From Hofstenia miamia (Eukaryota > Xenacoelomorpha > Acoela), in NCBI GenBank assembly GCA_004352715.1, contig SCFE01000120.1, positions 493,239 through 557,238 on the forward strand: a DNA stretch of 64,000 nucleotides, given 5' to 3'. The stretch's first letter is position 1. Every line of letters starts with the position of its first letter. The notes beneath the pieces were generated by a model. The model did no database searches and was not told where the DNA came from. It saw only the letters and a program-made list of their open reading frames with translations. Position numbers and translations under genes: made by a program. Positions 1-13,935 of this stretch are shown in pieces.

Positions 1-1660
1 AAATTTTTGAAAATGTGATCATATGTATATCACAATATCAGTCAATCCCTGTTCAAGAAAGTAGTGTTGACGATGTACAACTAGAGTTTTTGAAGTATAA
101 GACATTTAGTTTTGTTTGAATTCTATTCGAACTTCACTAAAACCCAGAATACATTATTCAACTTATTATAACATATGTGAAAAATGAGATGTTAATTCGA
201 GGTAAGCCAGACCATTTATAGATTCAATCCAACATAATGCTGAATTTATATCAAAAGAACATTGTATGTCTAGGGAAAAACAGATACAATATATTTCCTA
301 CTAATTAAAATTTAAATAATTTAGTGTCATATTTGTAGGACACAATGCAGTACAAAGATAAATTATTTTTTTCAAGAAGAGGAATAAAATGTATTTAATC
401 TTAATGTCTTATTATATTCAAAAGAAATCAGGAAAATATAATAAGGATGAAATATATTTTCAAATTATAATGCATCGCAAATTTACAAGCACTATAAAAC
501 CAAAACATTCTTATTACAAAGTAAACACTATTTTTCGACTTAAAAATTTAGCATTTTGACCAAAAAACTAAGAGATTTAGACCTTATATTGATCTAATGA
601 AGCCATTCAAAAGACTCCAATGCAATCGTCTATAGGAACAAATGCCAAAATGTCAAACACATACTTCATCCAAATTTTTCTGTTCATTATGTGTAATTTA
701 TACATATATGTAAATTTATAATTTATATGTCGCTATTATTCAACCATAAAATTTGTTGAGGATTTTCAACAGGAAAATCCGTTCCCGTTGCTGAAAGAGC
801 TGGCGAAAAATTCATTCAAGAATGGCACTAGAATATTGTGCCACTTACAGTTTATTTGTCATCACGAGATTTCTTGGAATATTTCTCATAACTATTGCGA
901 AAGTTTCTTTCATTCCTTTATGAATTACATACGCTTAGATAATATCATTCAACCGTGTTTTGGCGCTGATTTTCGCATTAGAAAAATTATTCTTTATAGT
1001 GCTGTTCTATTTACATGATTTCAGAAATTACGTACTAAAATATTCCAAACACAGAACGCAACCCGATAGAACTGGTAACAACCTCTCAAAATTCCGTATT
1101 GATGCAAATGATAACAATAACAGCTCTACATATACAAGCAATATGAAGAATGATCGGAAATTTTATACACTCAACAATTAACTAAGTCAAATTATCTATA
1201 TGTTTGTAAAGTATTCGTACCAGGATGAACAAAAAGAACACTAAAGTTTTAAAACGACCAATTAAAATAAAATTTGAAAGCTAAATAAGGATAATATATT
1301 TATAACTAGAGAAAAAAATTATTAAAATTTAATTGGAATTTTCCCATTATGAATCAATGCATTTTTACATCTTTTCATCATGATTGGCAAATGGACTGAT
1401 AAAAAATCACCTCGAAAAAATCGACTCTTCATTCATGTACACGCTAGCACCATCTTGTTTAAACAGCTGAAAACGGTTTACTTACTAAATGTAGGAGAAA
1501 AAATTAGAAAATCACTAACAATACAACTGCGTAGGAGTTGAAAATGTAAACTCAATATTAGATAGCTCGCAGAAAATAATATTAAAGTTGACATCCTTTT
1601 TTCAATGGCAACATAATAAATCAATTGGTTTTTTAAAACAGATATTCCTTTGATTATAAT
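1..1660. other. AT-rich stretch without a supported gene
   Basis: No gene is supported. Short open frames at about 788-1181 on the plus strand encode hydrophobic, asparagine-rich peptides without a recognisable domain, and stops interrupt any extension. I see no terminal inverted repeats. Confidence 0.5.
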
Positions 1661-3140
1661 TTAACACTAGGATTACAGAATGGGTCGAATCGACCCAAAA
1701 TTACAATATCACTCACATACTCTCATTTTTACACCAAAAACCCAATATTCACTGACTTTTAATAAGTTGACAAAATCGAAATATCCATAAAATATGACGT
1801 CTAATATCACTTAAACATCTGGAGACTTCTCTAATTACGATCTGCGTCGATTATTTATTACTTGATTTTTATCTTAGACATTACTATTATCAAAAAATAC
1901 GTTTGATTGCTGTTAAAACCACGTACCTTTAAAAAGCTCAGAAGGTCTTATAACGGTTTTTAGTGACCATAATAAAGCGAGAAGATTACACACAACGATG
2001 CATCCGATTGGGAAGAGAAAGAACCACTTTCTGGTGAGTACTGGTAAGCGACATCTAAATATAACATTAGCAAATTAGAACAGAATCATTAGAATTGTTA
2101 GTGAAATAAACCCTCAACAGTTCAAGCTTCCACATGCACTTCGCACATGCAAGTTACATTTTAAATTTTCATTATGTCAATATCCAATATTTTCTAATTT
2201 ACGCAAATTCATTGTCTGCATTTCGGATTTAGATAGGCATTTTCCGGCTTCTTTGTTGCTGTTAACAATCCGCCCAAGTGTCTACAAATTGTAGAACATT
2301 GCAAGTATCTAAAATTGAATTTCAAATTCAGTCATGCCAAAGGTTTACCCATTGCATAACTTTGCAAGATTTCTCAGTATATTGTTAGGATCAAGTAGCT
2401 TCTGATTGTCATATTTCTGATGACATTTTATCGGAGGAGCAGGTCAAACATACTTCAACAGCATGATGAATCAGATGACAAATAATTACTTCACATCTCA
2501 CGAACCGGACTCTGAACGGACAAATAATTACTTCACATCTCACGAACCGGACCCTGAACGGACAACTAATTTCTTTACATCTCACGAACCGGACTCTGAA
2601 CGGACAAATAATTACTTCACATCTCATCAACCGGACCCTGAACGGACAAATAATTACATTAACTAGTGGAATACAATGAGAAAAATATGGAAGAATTGAC
2701 ATCTTATTTGCCAGAAAAGAATAGAGAAGTATTGTTCGTGAAATTTTTTGATCACACCAACATTATAGCACCAAAGAAGAATTAAATTGTAGAACTGCTA
2801 AGCAGCTTGCACATAAGCACTGCTGTATCGAGTTTCGAGATGCAAAAGCCTGAACTAAATAAAATGGACCCTAATGTGGGTGACTTCCCATTAAGGGGTA
2901 GAGCCAATAGAAGCCTGTTATTCTTCAATGTATTGGATAGTAGTACTCTCAATTCACTTCTAATAATGGAATGAGAAGGGTATGCCAATAATAAAAAATA
3001 TCTGCTAAAGCAGCTGTCACATGATCTAGATTGACTGACGATCAAATTTCCATACACTGAACATAGGGGGATGTATTTTGGCGTAGTTTCAATACAACAT
3101 TGTGTAATGCTTAGCAGGTTTATGAGGAAATCCACCTAAG
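1661..3140 (+). mobile_element. piggyBac-like transposon remnant (5' end plus decayed internal region)
   Basis: A TTAA at 1661-1664 is followed directly by CACTAGGATTAC and then the palindrome GGGTCGAATCGACCC (1682-1696). TTAA target use and a short terminal palindrome are typical of piggyBac-type ends. Downstream, an acidic N-terminus-like reading near 1997-2035 and a 42-bp coding repeat (2478-2660) suggest a transposase-like gene. A further open plus-strand frame near 2785-2970 is interrupted by stops. No matching inverted 3' end was found, so the right boundary is a guess. The DDD catalytic region cannot be recognised, so the family assignment rests mainly on the left end. Confidence 0.4.
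2478..2660 (+). repeat. 42-bp in-frame tandem repeat, 4 full copies plus a partial
   Basis: Copies begin at 2478, 2520, 2562, 2604 and 2646 (partial), exactly 42 bp apart. Read on the plus strand each encodes a 14-residue unit close to TNNYFTSHEPDSER. Variation is D-S-E versus D-P-E, and one TNFFTSHEPD-type unit. The frame is open from an ATG at 2463 to a stop at 2664-2666. The minus strand is also open, but the plus-strand reading fits the piggyBac-like context better. Confidence 0.75.
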
Positions 3141-5494
3141 TGACCAGCTTGGAAAATACAGCAATTGCCCAAAATATATTCTTTGGGTCATTGTTAAAAC
3201 AATTACATGTAACAAATGCTAAAGCTATGATTGTGCAATTCTTGATTTTTTGTCATATATTTTTCCCATTGCCTTACTTATTTTTTCTCTGGAAATATAA
3301 TTTATGTCATTATTACATTATATATTATTCAATATTATCTAGATTTTATATATATATATATAAAATAAAGTAATATTTTTGGCTCAATAAATGTTGTACA
3401 AAATGTTGAAGGCTTTTAAGGCAACATAATAATCTAAAGAATTCTGCTTGTTGTGAGCTAAATATTTTAAATATGAAATTAAGATCCCCCTGATCTTGAC
3501 TATTTCTAAACTGAACATATGAAACAAAATGAAACAACGTCAAACTGTCAAATTACGAAGCGCCTATTTGGAAAACCGATTAACTGATACTAAAGCTTTT
3601 TAACCGATTAAGAAAAATATAACAGCTTCAAGCACTAGTCCTACCTATTATTTTTTCATACTACGACATGGTTTCCAGAACGAATAAATTCTGTAAGCAG
3701 AGTGCTTATCAATGTAATTTCAATAATTTCCCTTTTTCATTGCTTGTATTTTTCTTTTGCTTAATTTATTCCTGCAAAAAACCAAAGAAATATTTAAAAA
3801 TTTTTAAAAATATATACAGAAAAGAGGTAAAAGACGTACTTATTGAACTATGCTTTGAAATATTCTAAAAATTATTAAATGCCGCTACAATTTTATATTT
3901 CCAACTAATTTTCCTGAATTAAAGTTGTCATCACTTCCTAAACGATAGTTGCCTTTTCAAATTAATTTCCCTCTATCGTAATATTTTGTTTCCGCCGCTG
4001 TTCGAAAGCTGCTAACGTTTTGCTTTATTAATTACATGAAAGAGCATAGATTAAAACACACCCTAAACAAACTATTACAGTGTGTTGAAGAAAATTTAAC
4101 TCACAAAATTCAAATGTCCACATGGCACATATCAGAAAAAACACGCACACATTAAAAAGTTCCGCATCAACATATAAATTCTTTGTTAAGATCATCACAT
4201 TGTTGTTATCAATAGGTCAAAAGACGAGATTTAAATGGATTCCCACGCATCCATTCAATAACTATCTACAAAGGGATAAACATTGTTTAAAGAACAAAAT
4301 TTCAATTGTCAATTACGATATATGACATGGTTGTTGTATGACGCAATCCATTTCATACAATCAAAACAATCCCGCGCTAAAAATCCCACCAAAATCTATG
4401 CACCATTTATGGTAAAAAGATGTATATAGCTGATATAAAACCATAGTGGAACAAAACAAATGAGAAATAAAATTGCAGTTTTAATGCAACAAGTAGCGCA
4501 TCTCTTATAAATAGATTGAATATTTATAAAAATTGAATAACATATGTGTTGCAAGGCTTTATATTTGTAAGCAAAAAATTGAAAAAAGTTCTCTTTTGAA
4601 TTTTTCTGTGCTATCATTAAATTGTTTTTTAGACTTCATAGCCAAAAAATACTTTGGTGATTTTTAGAAGAAAACTCAAAATAAAGAAATGCTATGAAAT
4701 ATGGGGTTTAAGACCCCCGGATACCCTATGCTATAACCAAAACACAATTTCCATAGTACATAGCGTGTCTAATAAAATATATAAAACAATGAAAAATCAG
4801 TATTTGCATTTTCTTGTTCAGGCCTATCATTAGCAGGCAGTAGTGCTAAATCCACAAGTAAAAATGTCGATTTGCAAAGTCAAAAGCATTACTTGACAAA
4901 ACCCATCAGTGACAAATTACAATAATATGAATGCATTGCTTCTATGTATAATGCTGAGCCAAATGTCAAATTTGCGTGCGTCCGTGAGCGATGCATCGGT
5001 CGAGAAGTCACTTACCAAAAGTAGCTTTCAATCAGCAAAAAGGTGTTTGTTTAGAGATGTTGCACACAAACGAAACAAGAAATTGTAGATTAGCAATTAT
5101 GGCAAATAAACTGGAAATGAACAAAGATATTACAAGAATAATGTTGTGGGTAATCGGGTCTCTACTCGGGAATTTATTTTTTAAAAAATCAACATGTAAA
5201 TATCATATGCTGTTTATTATTCCAATGCATATACAAATTGATCTAGATTGAAACGAGTAACTCTCGCTCCCCTACTCTTTACATCACTTACCTAGAAAAT
5301 CATAAATATGTAAGTTTCGAATCTCTTTGATAATGACTAATATCACGTCCCGATACAAACACACTTGAAACGCAAATCATTGTAGCCAATGCTATAAAAA
5401 ATAATTACATGTAGCCTCAAGTGTTAACTCTTACCGGGTCTCCAGGTCAATGGGTCACCGGGCCTGAAAATGTGACCCGGCGATCACTCTGCAA
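3141..5494. other. Non-coding AT-rich stretch with one hydrophobic candidate exon
   Basis: Contains a short (TA)n run near 3344-3362 and no secure gene. The minus-strand frame 4396-4617 contains a segment (TAILFLICFVPLWFYISYIH) that could be a transmembrane helix. It is the only visible candidate for a downstream exon of the receptor gene, but its splice sites are not convincing. A small GC-rich patch with CCGGGTC and GACCCGG arms lies at about 5434-5480. Confidence 0.4.
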
Positions 5495-5848
5495 CAGACT
5501 TGTCAACGAGCCGACAATTTTAAGCTCGGCTCGTTTTACTTTTGAGGACTTTCAGCTCGGCTCGGTTCGCCACATAGAACCGTTCAATGAGGCTCGTTTT
5601 AGCTCGATATTTTTTCAAAAAAATACTGCATTCTCAGAAATTTTTAAATAGCTCTTCCTAATTATTTAATAAAGATTTTAAAATATGATTATAAAAAAGG
5701 TATATTGAATAAAAAAATAAGAAAAATCTGCATAAGCAAATTAAAAATCAGAACTATAAATTGGCTCGGCTTAATAATGGCTCACTGTATATCAAATGCT
5801 CTGCTCAAGCTCGGCTCGGCTTGGCCCGTTAGAAGCTCGGCTCGTTGA
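5495..5848. mobile_element. MITE, family with GGCTCGTTGACAAGTCT ends, copy 1
   Basis: The left end reads AGACTTGTCAACGAGCC and the right end has the inverted GGCTCGTTGA. The interior carries repeated AGCTCGGCTCG motifs in an otherwise AT-rich spacer. It shares ends and interior with 14584-14870 and with a fragment at 17873-17896. It has no coding capacity: an open frame across it is just the GGCTCG repeats. The transposase family is not identifiable. Confidence 0.65.
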
Positions 5849-6323
5849 AGTACATTAATCAATTACGAATTATTAGAAATACATCGACAACTCCGGATTA
5901 AAATTGTTCATTAATAGTTAAAATATTGTCAACACCATCTATAAAAAATCAGATGAAGCGCACGTATTAAACGTCCGCAAATTATGTAAATGAATTTTAT
6001 TTGGAATTTTTGAATGATTAACACGCGGCGAGCGAATGAACAGCGTCACGCATTCTTTTCTAAAGATTTGCAAGAAACTAATTTTAAAAAACAAATGCGC
6101 ATTTGATTAGTAAAATTAATTCCAAATTAAAAGCATGCATTTAAAATAATTACCTCCGTTGTAAGCATATCATTCAATCAAGAAAAGAAGCTACTTAGTG
6201 CATGATTTAAACATTCCAAAATTACTTAAGAAAACAAAATTACATAGCTCATAGAGCACAGAGAATTTCGTGATAATTATTAGTACATATAAATTAAACT
6301 CTATAACAGGTGTTGCCACTTAC

Positions 6324-9300
6324 ATCCAGTCGCAAACAACGTACTCCCCTTGAAACAAATTAGGTCTTAAAGCAACTGGAATTCCAACGATGACGGCAGG
6401 CAAGCCTAAAGCTACAACCACGCCTCTTCTCACAAAACGATCACCATACACCATGGGGTAGGAGGGGAAAGCCGTGTAAGAAAGACCCAAACAACTCAGC
6501 CCATTCCAGATAAGGGTCACCAAAATTAAATAAGCGTTGATTACAAGAGAAAACTAAAAAAATCATTTTTAATAACATTAATTGAGGACATTTCATTTAA
6601 ATTGCACATCCCAGTAAAACGACATTACAAAACAACGTCTTTTCGCAATAAAACGACAAACTATCAATAAAAATGCAGTTTTTAAAAAATTATTCCTATT
6701 TTTAAATATTTTTTGCTAGACGGAATTATACACCGCCATTAATCCGCACTATAAACGCCACTCAAACAATTCAAAAGCCCATTAAACGCCAATACACCAC
6801 AAAACGACGTCGTTACAACAGTTCTATGTTTACTGGAATATTTTAGAATAAAACTCATTATTGTTTACCTGACAACCGGCAGCGGTATCAGTGAATGGAC
6901 TGGTGATAATAATGAACACAAAGTTTAAGCACAGAGACGTACAGAGCGACATCAAGAACTTCGTTGACAGTCTACCTTGTCTCAGCTTTCTAAGAATTCA
7001 ATGTTGTGGATAACGGCAAAGTAGTTTAAAACATACGGAAACAGGCCATATGTAGCCAACGTAATCAACAGACAAAGGAATGAGAACATGTAGGTCATCA
7101 TGCCGAGGGTAGCCACCCACTCCGTCTTATTTGAAGTCTAAAAAACCATTCATATTATAAAAACAAAACTTAAAAATATCAAAATATTGCAAATTATAAG
7201 AAAGAAATAAACTTACTGGATAAAAATTTCGTGGCTCACCAATTATAGTCTTATCAGGTTTAACGTCAAAGCCCGGGTAGTCGGTGCGATTGACTTTCCG
7301 CCAAACTATTGAACTAACATCAGTCTAAAAGAAAAACCGTTCAAACACAACAACGCGTAAACATTGTTTGAAAAAATACATATTTTGTGAGATAGTCATG
7401 AACTAATATCTGAATTCTAAAAACTAAAAAAAGTGCACCATTCTCGCAAAACTGAAACAGCAAAGTTGTTTCTATATAATGTTAGAATTACATTGATTAT
7501 CTTTCCATATCCTAACGATTCAAAAATCAATTTATGAGACTAACAATAAACACCTCTGAAATTCAAATTTCAATGAACTTAAAGATAAGGCTTAAACAAT
7601 GAATTAAATGGAAGAACGAGTGCACATGTCCAATAGGTTATTGAAAAGAGAACATGCAGTGTGCATTGAGTGTACATGCATAGATGAGTTGTTGAAGCAT
7701 GCGGAATATACCTCATTTGGTAGAGCTTCCAGTACTCCAACAATGAGCGAATTGCCGTTCAAGCTACATTCGTAGTCTTGAAAAACGTGCTCACTCGAAC
7801 TCTCGCGCCAATCTATTATGGAGAGATAAAGTCCAATAAACAAACTATTATGCAAAAATATTGGCAATGAGAGTCCTACATTACAAGTCATTCGAATGCC
7901 AAAGTAACGTTGAAAATACAAACTTTAATTACTGGGCCCCCAAACCTGCCTATTTAAATGGGATCAAATGCTATTATCATTGCTAAGTTTAATAACAGAG
8001 AAATTTGAAATTTCCAGTTTTAATAATTTGAATCAAGTTCATAATGTAAGCAAATTCAAAATTGTAAGCAATGATGACAAGGGTTGCTAAAAAGAAAATA
8101 CAATGAAATAAGTGCTACCTGACGATGAATTGAGTGATAAAGTCAAGCAACGTTTCGTCAAATTCTGATTCAACTAAAGACATTACATTGAAAATAGAAA
8201 CTAAACAATAGCTAAGCAAAAAACACTGCAAAACGCAAAAAGTAGTGATATTAACAAATTCATAGTTACATTATATATATATTTTTTTTCCCGCTTTTTT
8301 GATATGGAAAATGCAAAAACCTTACATTTGGGGGGAAACGGTTCAAAAGTTCTAAGGCATTTAGCGGAATCCCGCTTTGTGCCCAAAAAACCTATTTTTT
8401 GGCCATTGCTCCCGCAGTATTCACTCGAACTTAAATATATTTACCATGGGGGTAGGCAAATTAAGGAGACACTAACCTGCAAAATTTCAAAGATGTATGT
8501 TTTGAAACGCAGTTAAAATGAGGTTTTTATTATATACAGGGTGTTAATTAAGTAACGCCCGATTTATAAAGCAAAATTGCACCAAAAATAATATTGTTGT
8601 TATTGATATTAAATTTGTATTATGTAACTGAGTATCATTCATCCAATATTAAATATGTTTTTGTATGCATATTTAATCACATTTGATCAGAATTCACTGA
8701 TTTTCTATTTTAGACATGGCTTTTCGGTTGAACAAACAGCAACGAATTTCCGCTGTCAAACATTACTATATGAGCAATAATAACGCGGCAGAAGCAAGTA
8801 GACGCTTGTCTGCTGAATACAAAATTGTCAATGTTCAAGGCCGCAACATCAAGTCTTTGGTGGCTAAATTTGAACTGACAGGATCGGTTGCTGATGCTGC
8901 AAAGAGCGGGAGACCACGTACTGTATCCACTGAAGAAATGAGTAATGCAATTTGTGACAGTTTAACGCAAAGCCCACAAAAGTCGACTCGACGCTTGTCC
9001 GCAGAGTTCGGCATCAGCCACGTAACCGTCTACAAGCTTTTAAAAGAACGAAATATGAAACCATATATCCCTCGCCTCATTCATGCGCTGAACGATGGCG
9101 ACTCAGATAAACGACTTGAATTCTCGGAATTGTTTCTTGAAAAGGTGGAACATGATGAAGCATTTGTGGATCAAATCTGGTGGTCCGACGAAGCTTGCTT
9201 CAAGTTGAACGGGCAAATAAACAGACACAACTGCGTCTATTGGAGTTCTGAAAATCCGAGGGTTTTGGTAGAGAATGCCGTCAATTTACCTGGCATTACC

Positions 9301-12300
9301 GTCTGGGCAGCCATTTCATCTCTGGGGATAATTGGGCCCTACTTTTTTGAGGGCACAGTCACTGCTGTCGCCTATCTTACAATGCTGCAGACATTCTTTT
9401 GGCCGAGAGCTCAAAATCATCAAGATTTCTATTTTCAACAAGATGGGGCACCACCCCACTACGGCCTGATAGTTCGAGAATGGTTGGACACTAATTTTGA
9501 AGGCAAGTGGATTGGACGACGTGGACCGATAGAGTGGCCAGCCCGCTCGCCAGATTTGACACCACCAGACTTCTTCCTATGGGGTGTAATTAAAAATCTT
9601 GTTTATGCTCAAAAGCCTGCTACTCTCGAAGATCTTAGAGGCGCCATTGTGCAGTCGTTCAACACGATCGATGTGGAACTGTGTCAAAAAGTTTGCCGAA
9701 GTGTCGCAGAAAGATTTCAAAAGTGTGCTCAACATAATGGGGAACAATTTGAACATTTTGATTAATTTGCCTTTTCAAACTAAATATAAATTCTATACTT
9801 ACTGCCATTGTTATTTTGATTTATCAAGAACTAATATTTTTCGGTAAGATTTTGTTTAATAAATCGGGCGTTACTTAATTAACACCCTGTATATATATAT
9901 ACACATGTATATTAATGATGTGTAGGTAGTGCATTTTTAATGCGGCACTCGGCGTACCCGGGAATAAATTTTTTTCCTCCAATTAAACTTAAACAGCATT
10001 TTATTAACAAAATGTATGTTTTTAAATTTTTTTGTTTAATACACTCATAATGTGGAATGAAAACCGTACCCGTACCCAATAATAATCATGCGCACCCACC
10101 GGTATGAGAGGGAAAAACTGGGTAACCACGGGTAGTATCCGTACCCGCACATCACTAATATATATATATATATATATAGTTGATAGTTAATTTTGACTTG
10201 AGTATGACAGCTTGAATAGTTTGTCAAATTTATTCCATTATTTAAACAGAGCAGTATAAAGTAATGGGAAATACTCATAAATTCTGTTAAAATTGCGTAA
10301 TTGAAAATCATTTCATAGCTATTGCACTAAAGCTACCATAGAAACACGATAAGTAACGATTTATTAACCGTTGTATTACTCAACAATTGAATGAACCACT
10401 CGAAGCTAACTTTGTCAATTAAACTTACATTTTTGAAAGTGAAGGACTTCAAGTGAAAGTGTCCGCTTCCGGGACTTTTGACTGAAATGATGTTTGGTCC
10501 ACTAATGAAGTGCAGGGGAGAATATTGAGTGGATTTCAACAAATAACGGGTATTGAGAGTATCTGTGAAGGATATGGGCAGGAAATCAGGAGTGCGATTA
10601 AACGAATTGAACATCAATACAGTGAGAATTGGAGAGTTCACTAAAATGTCTTTATTTACATCTTTCCAAAAAGTAGGAGCATAGAACACAGTTTAGGCCA
10701 CGGTTAGACTAGTGATTTGCTCAAAAGTGATCTATCACATTTTGAGTGAATCGCACGTCTAACCACCCGAGATAATTAGCGATGTGACGATCACGAAGAA
10801 ATCGTGCGCGTTCGATTTCCTTGTGATCGTCACATCGGCAACGATTTCAAAAGTGACAGATCACTTTTAACCAATCACCTAGTCTAACCGTGGCCTAATA
10901 TGGTACAATTAATAAATCAAAAACAAGTTCACGAGGTCATGAGCCCGATCTTAAAGGCAAAAATATTTAGAAGGACCGTGCTCTCATTCTTTCCTAAACA
11001 ATAGTTTGCTTAATACCTTAGAACAGAAAGCAGATGTTTCAAAACTATATATTGCAGAGTAGTCCATGAAATTACACAGAATCAAACAAAGTTGCAACCT
11101 GGTCTACGGTTAACGGGGTCATTTTTTCATTAAGGCGTCCGGGTCACATTTATATCAGTTGCACCTCGTGCATATAAAAGCTAGGCCAGCAAATACTTTT
11201 AAGTAGCCAAATTATTCTATTGTATAAAAAAACTAAATAATAAACCATCGAACAATTATTTATATACCAAACTATGTAAAATTTTTCAAGTGAAATTGCC
11301 AATAATTGTTGTAGTATTTCCCCTTGAATTTGTATGAATTTTCTTTATAACTGAAAATGATATTTCTACTGACGCTGCTGAAAATACAAATTTCCAGCTA
11401 GACATTTCAAAATCGGGTATTTCAAAATATCGAATAAGATTTCTGTTCATGTACAATCGCAGCAATATTGAAAAAACAGACCCTAAAAATGTATCCTTCC
11501 ACCAGAAAAGGCTTGCCGTGGATTGAATATTTTCCAAATCATATCCAATCCACCAATTCACAAAAACTTTCATGGATCGATCTATAAAGGAAATGCACCC
11601 GAACAAAATTTAAGAGCACGAGCATTTCTTAAGTTCTATTGAACAACCTAGAGAAAGACAGAAAATTACATATAGGTCTCATTGCAAATGATGTTTTAGC
11701 AAGTCTAATATTTTGATTATTATGCCAAAAATGTAATTAGCTCTCAAAGTGTAATATGATTGGCGCACAATATTATATTGTCAAACAAAATGATTGGCAA
11801 TTGAGTTTCAATGTTCATTTACTTAAAGATTTACCATAAGAATGAATAGGTTTATCTGTTGGCCTATATTTTTGATCAACAATGATCCATAGATATCCAT
11901 AAAATTAATTTCTAGATACATATCCAGTGGATGTGTATGAATCGAATCGATACAGATTTGGCTCCAGATCCATGGACCAAAATTCGTTGCCCCTAGCAAT
12001 TCATTAATTATTTTCCCTTTTTACTTCTTTGTCGTCCCGATAATTTCTGTAATTAAAGTCCAAAATTTGGCAATAAAAAGCTTTCTTCTATGTATTTCAT
12101 CATCAAGTGAATAAACAGAGGAGGTTGATAAAATGAAAACAAAGATGGTCAATTCACCACCAACTATGATTTTTCAGAATCTTTGTCTTTTATTAGTCGC
12201 ATTGCAAAAATAACTCTGAACATCAAATACTAGACTAACTACCAAATTTAGAACGTTCTAAGTCATAAAATATCATAAACTAGATCTCACTTGATGTTAT

Positions 12301-13899
12301 AATTGATCGTAAAATGCAAAATGCATTCAACAAAAAATGTAGTGAATTCACACTTCTATCCGAATACCACCCCAAGAAAAATGTCAAACTTACGGCCCAT
12401 ATTTGGCCCATCTAATATCACTATAAAAAATACAATAATCTAAAAATTACTAATTTAATTTTTCAAGCAATTTTTGGTATTCGAAAACATTGTCCCACTT
12501 TTTAATCTAAAAAATTATTACCACTGGTTGTGGATTTATCACCATCAAAGCTAGTAAGATAAAGAGAAACTAAAGCAGTGACTACATTGTATTTTACAAC
12601 TTTGAAGAATAGATTTTCAATTTTTCTAGATCAACTCAAATCAAATTGATACAAATAAATATGAAAATACATATCAAATCAAGTCAAAGCAATTGATTTG
12701 ATATAACATGTTGATATCAATTCAAATCAATATCAATGGTAACCCTGATCTTTAATCTAGACTCTTTGGGTGAACCAGATTATCTAATCAGAGACAAGAA
12801 GGCAAACGTATCTTTGAGTTAAAATTTCTTGCACAAATGGGATTCAAATATAAACATTAGGGGTATTCCAAAATTTAATTCTTCCAGCTTTTGGGCGGAA
12901 TGGTGGACAAATGGTATCAAAAGAATTTTAAAAATAAAACTTTCCTCGATTTATTAAATTACGCATGCTTTTTTTCATTTAAATAAGCAGTATAAAACGT
13001 GTCTGTTATTGTTAAGGCAAATATAGAATTTAATTACTAAATTGCAATAAATATTCTTATTCGCTAGCCACCAGGGATGACGGCTGCTCCCACTTCTCGT
13101 CCACCCGCATCTAACCCGCCTCTTGCCCCTCCCATTATATCTTTTTTATGTGAACATTCAAAAAAAACAAATTTTAGTGGTTTTTATAAGATAAAATACT
13201 TATTTTCAAAATTTTCTGCTACCCATGAATAAAAGTGGCTTAAAAAGACTAGCACTAATTTTTATATGCACAAATATATATATATATACCTTAAAGTATT
13301 TGTGGAGAATCTCATAAATCATTGCAATTCTTGAAAGGTATTATTTGATTTTGCATAAATTGCAAATTATATTTTTGCAATAATTTAAAAAATAATTGAA
13401 ACGCAAGCCATTCAAAACTTTCTAGGACCAGCACCTGCCCTAAAAAATAACGAAGTCACAAATTAGGTCTAACTGTTGAAAGACCATAAAACTCACTTGA
13501 ACAACTTCCAACAACCATATTTATTTTTGGTAGATTTATAACTTACTGGACATGAAACTTAAAATACACTGCATTGTTATTATATATATATATATATAAG
13601 GAATGGTAACGATAAATTTATTTTTAATAGTTAACTTTTTGTAAATTAATCATTAATAAATAGTTAGCTTTTAATTTAATCAAAACTTCTGCATTGAAAT
13701 TAATTGACAAAATCAGTCAAAGGGAAGAAATGGATCAGAAGTTTTCTTTTTTTTAAATATTGTCAGATAACCGTCTACGCATATTAGCAGTATTTCGTTC
13801 AAGTGTCGAGCGTGTCTTGTTAAAAATGTAATCAGCAAAACTGAAATAATATTCACATAGAACTGAATTTGATAAATAGTTAAACAAAAAATTAATTAA

Positions 13900-13935
<36 letters not shown>

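Noticed and set aside
788-1181. Overlapping plus-strand frames resembling membrane segments
   Set aside because: No start context, repeated stops in the best reading and no family motif.
2782-3135. 117-codon minus-strand frame
   Set aside because: It lies antisense to an equally open plus-strand reading in a transposon remnant and has no recognisable domain.
11286-11606. Minus-strand frame of 106 codons considered as a receptor exon
   Set aside because: The exons 15896-15709 and 10640-10429 already join in phase, and the frame's tail matches a hAT transposase C-terminus.
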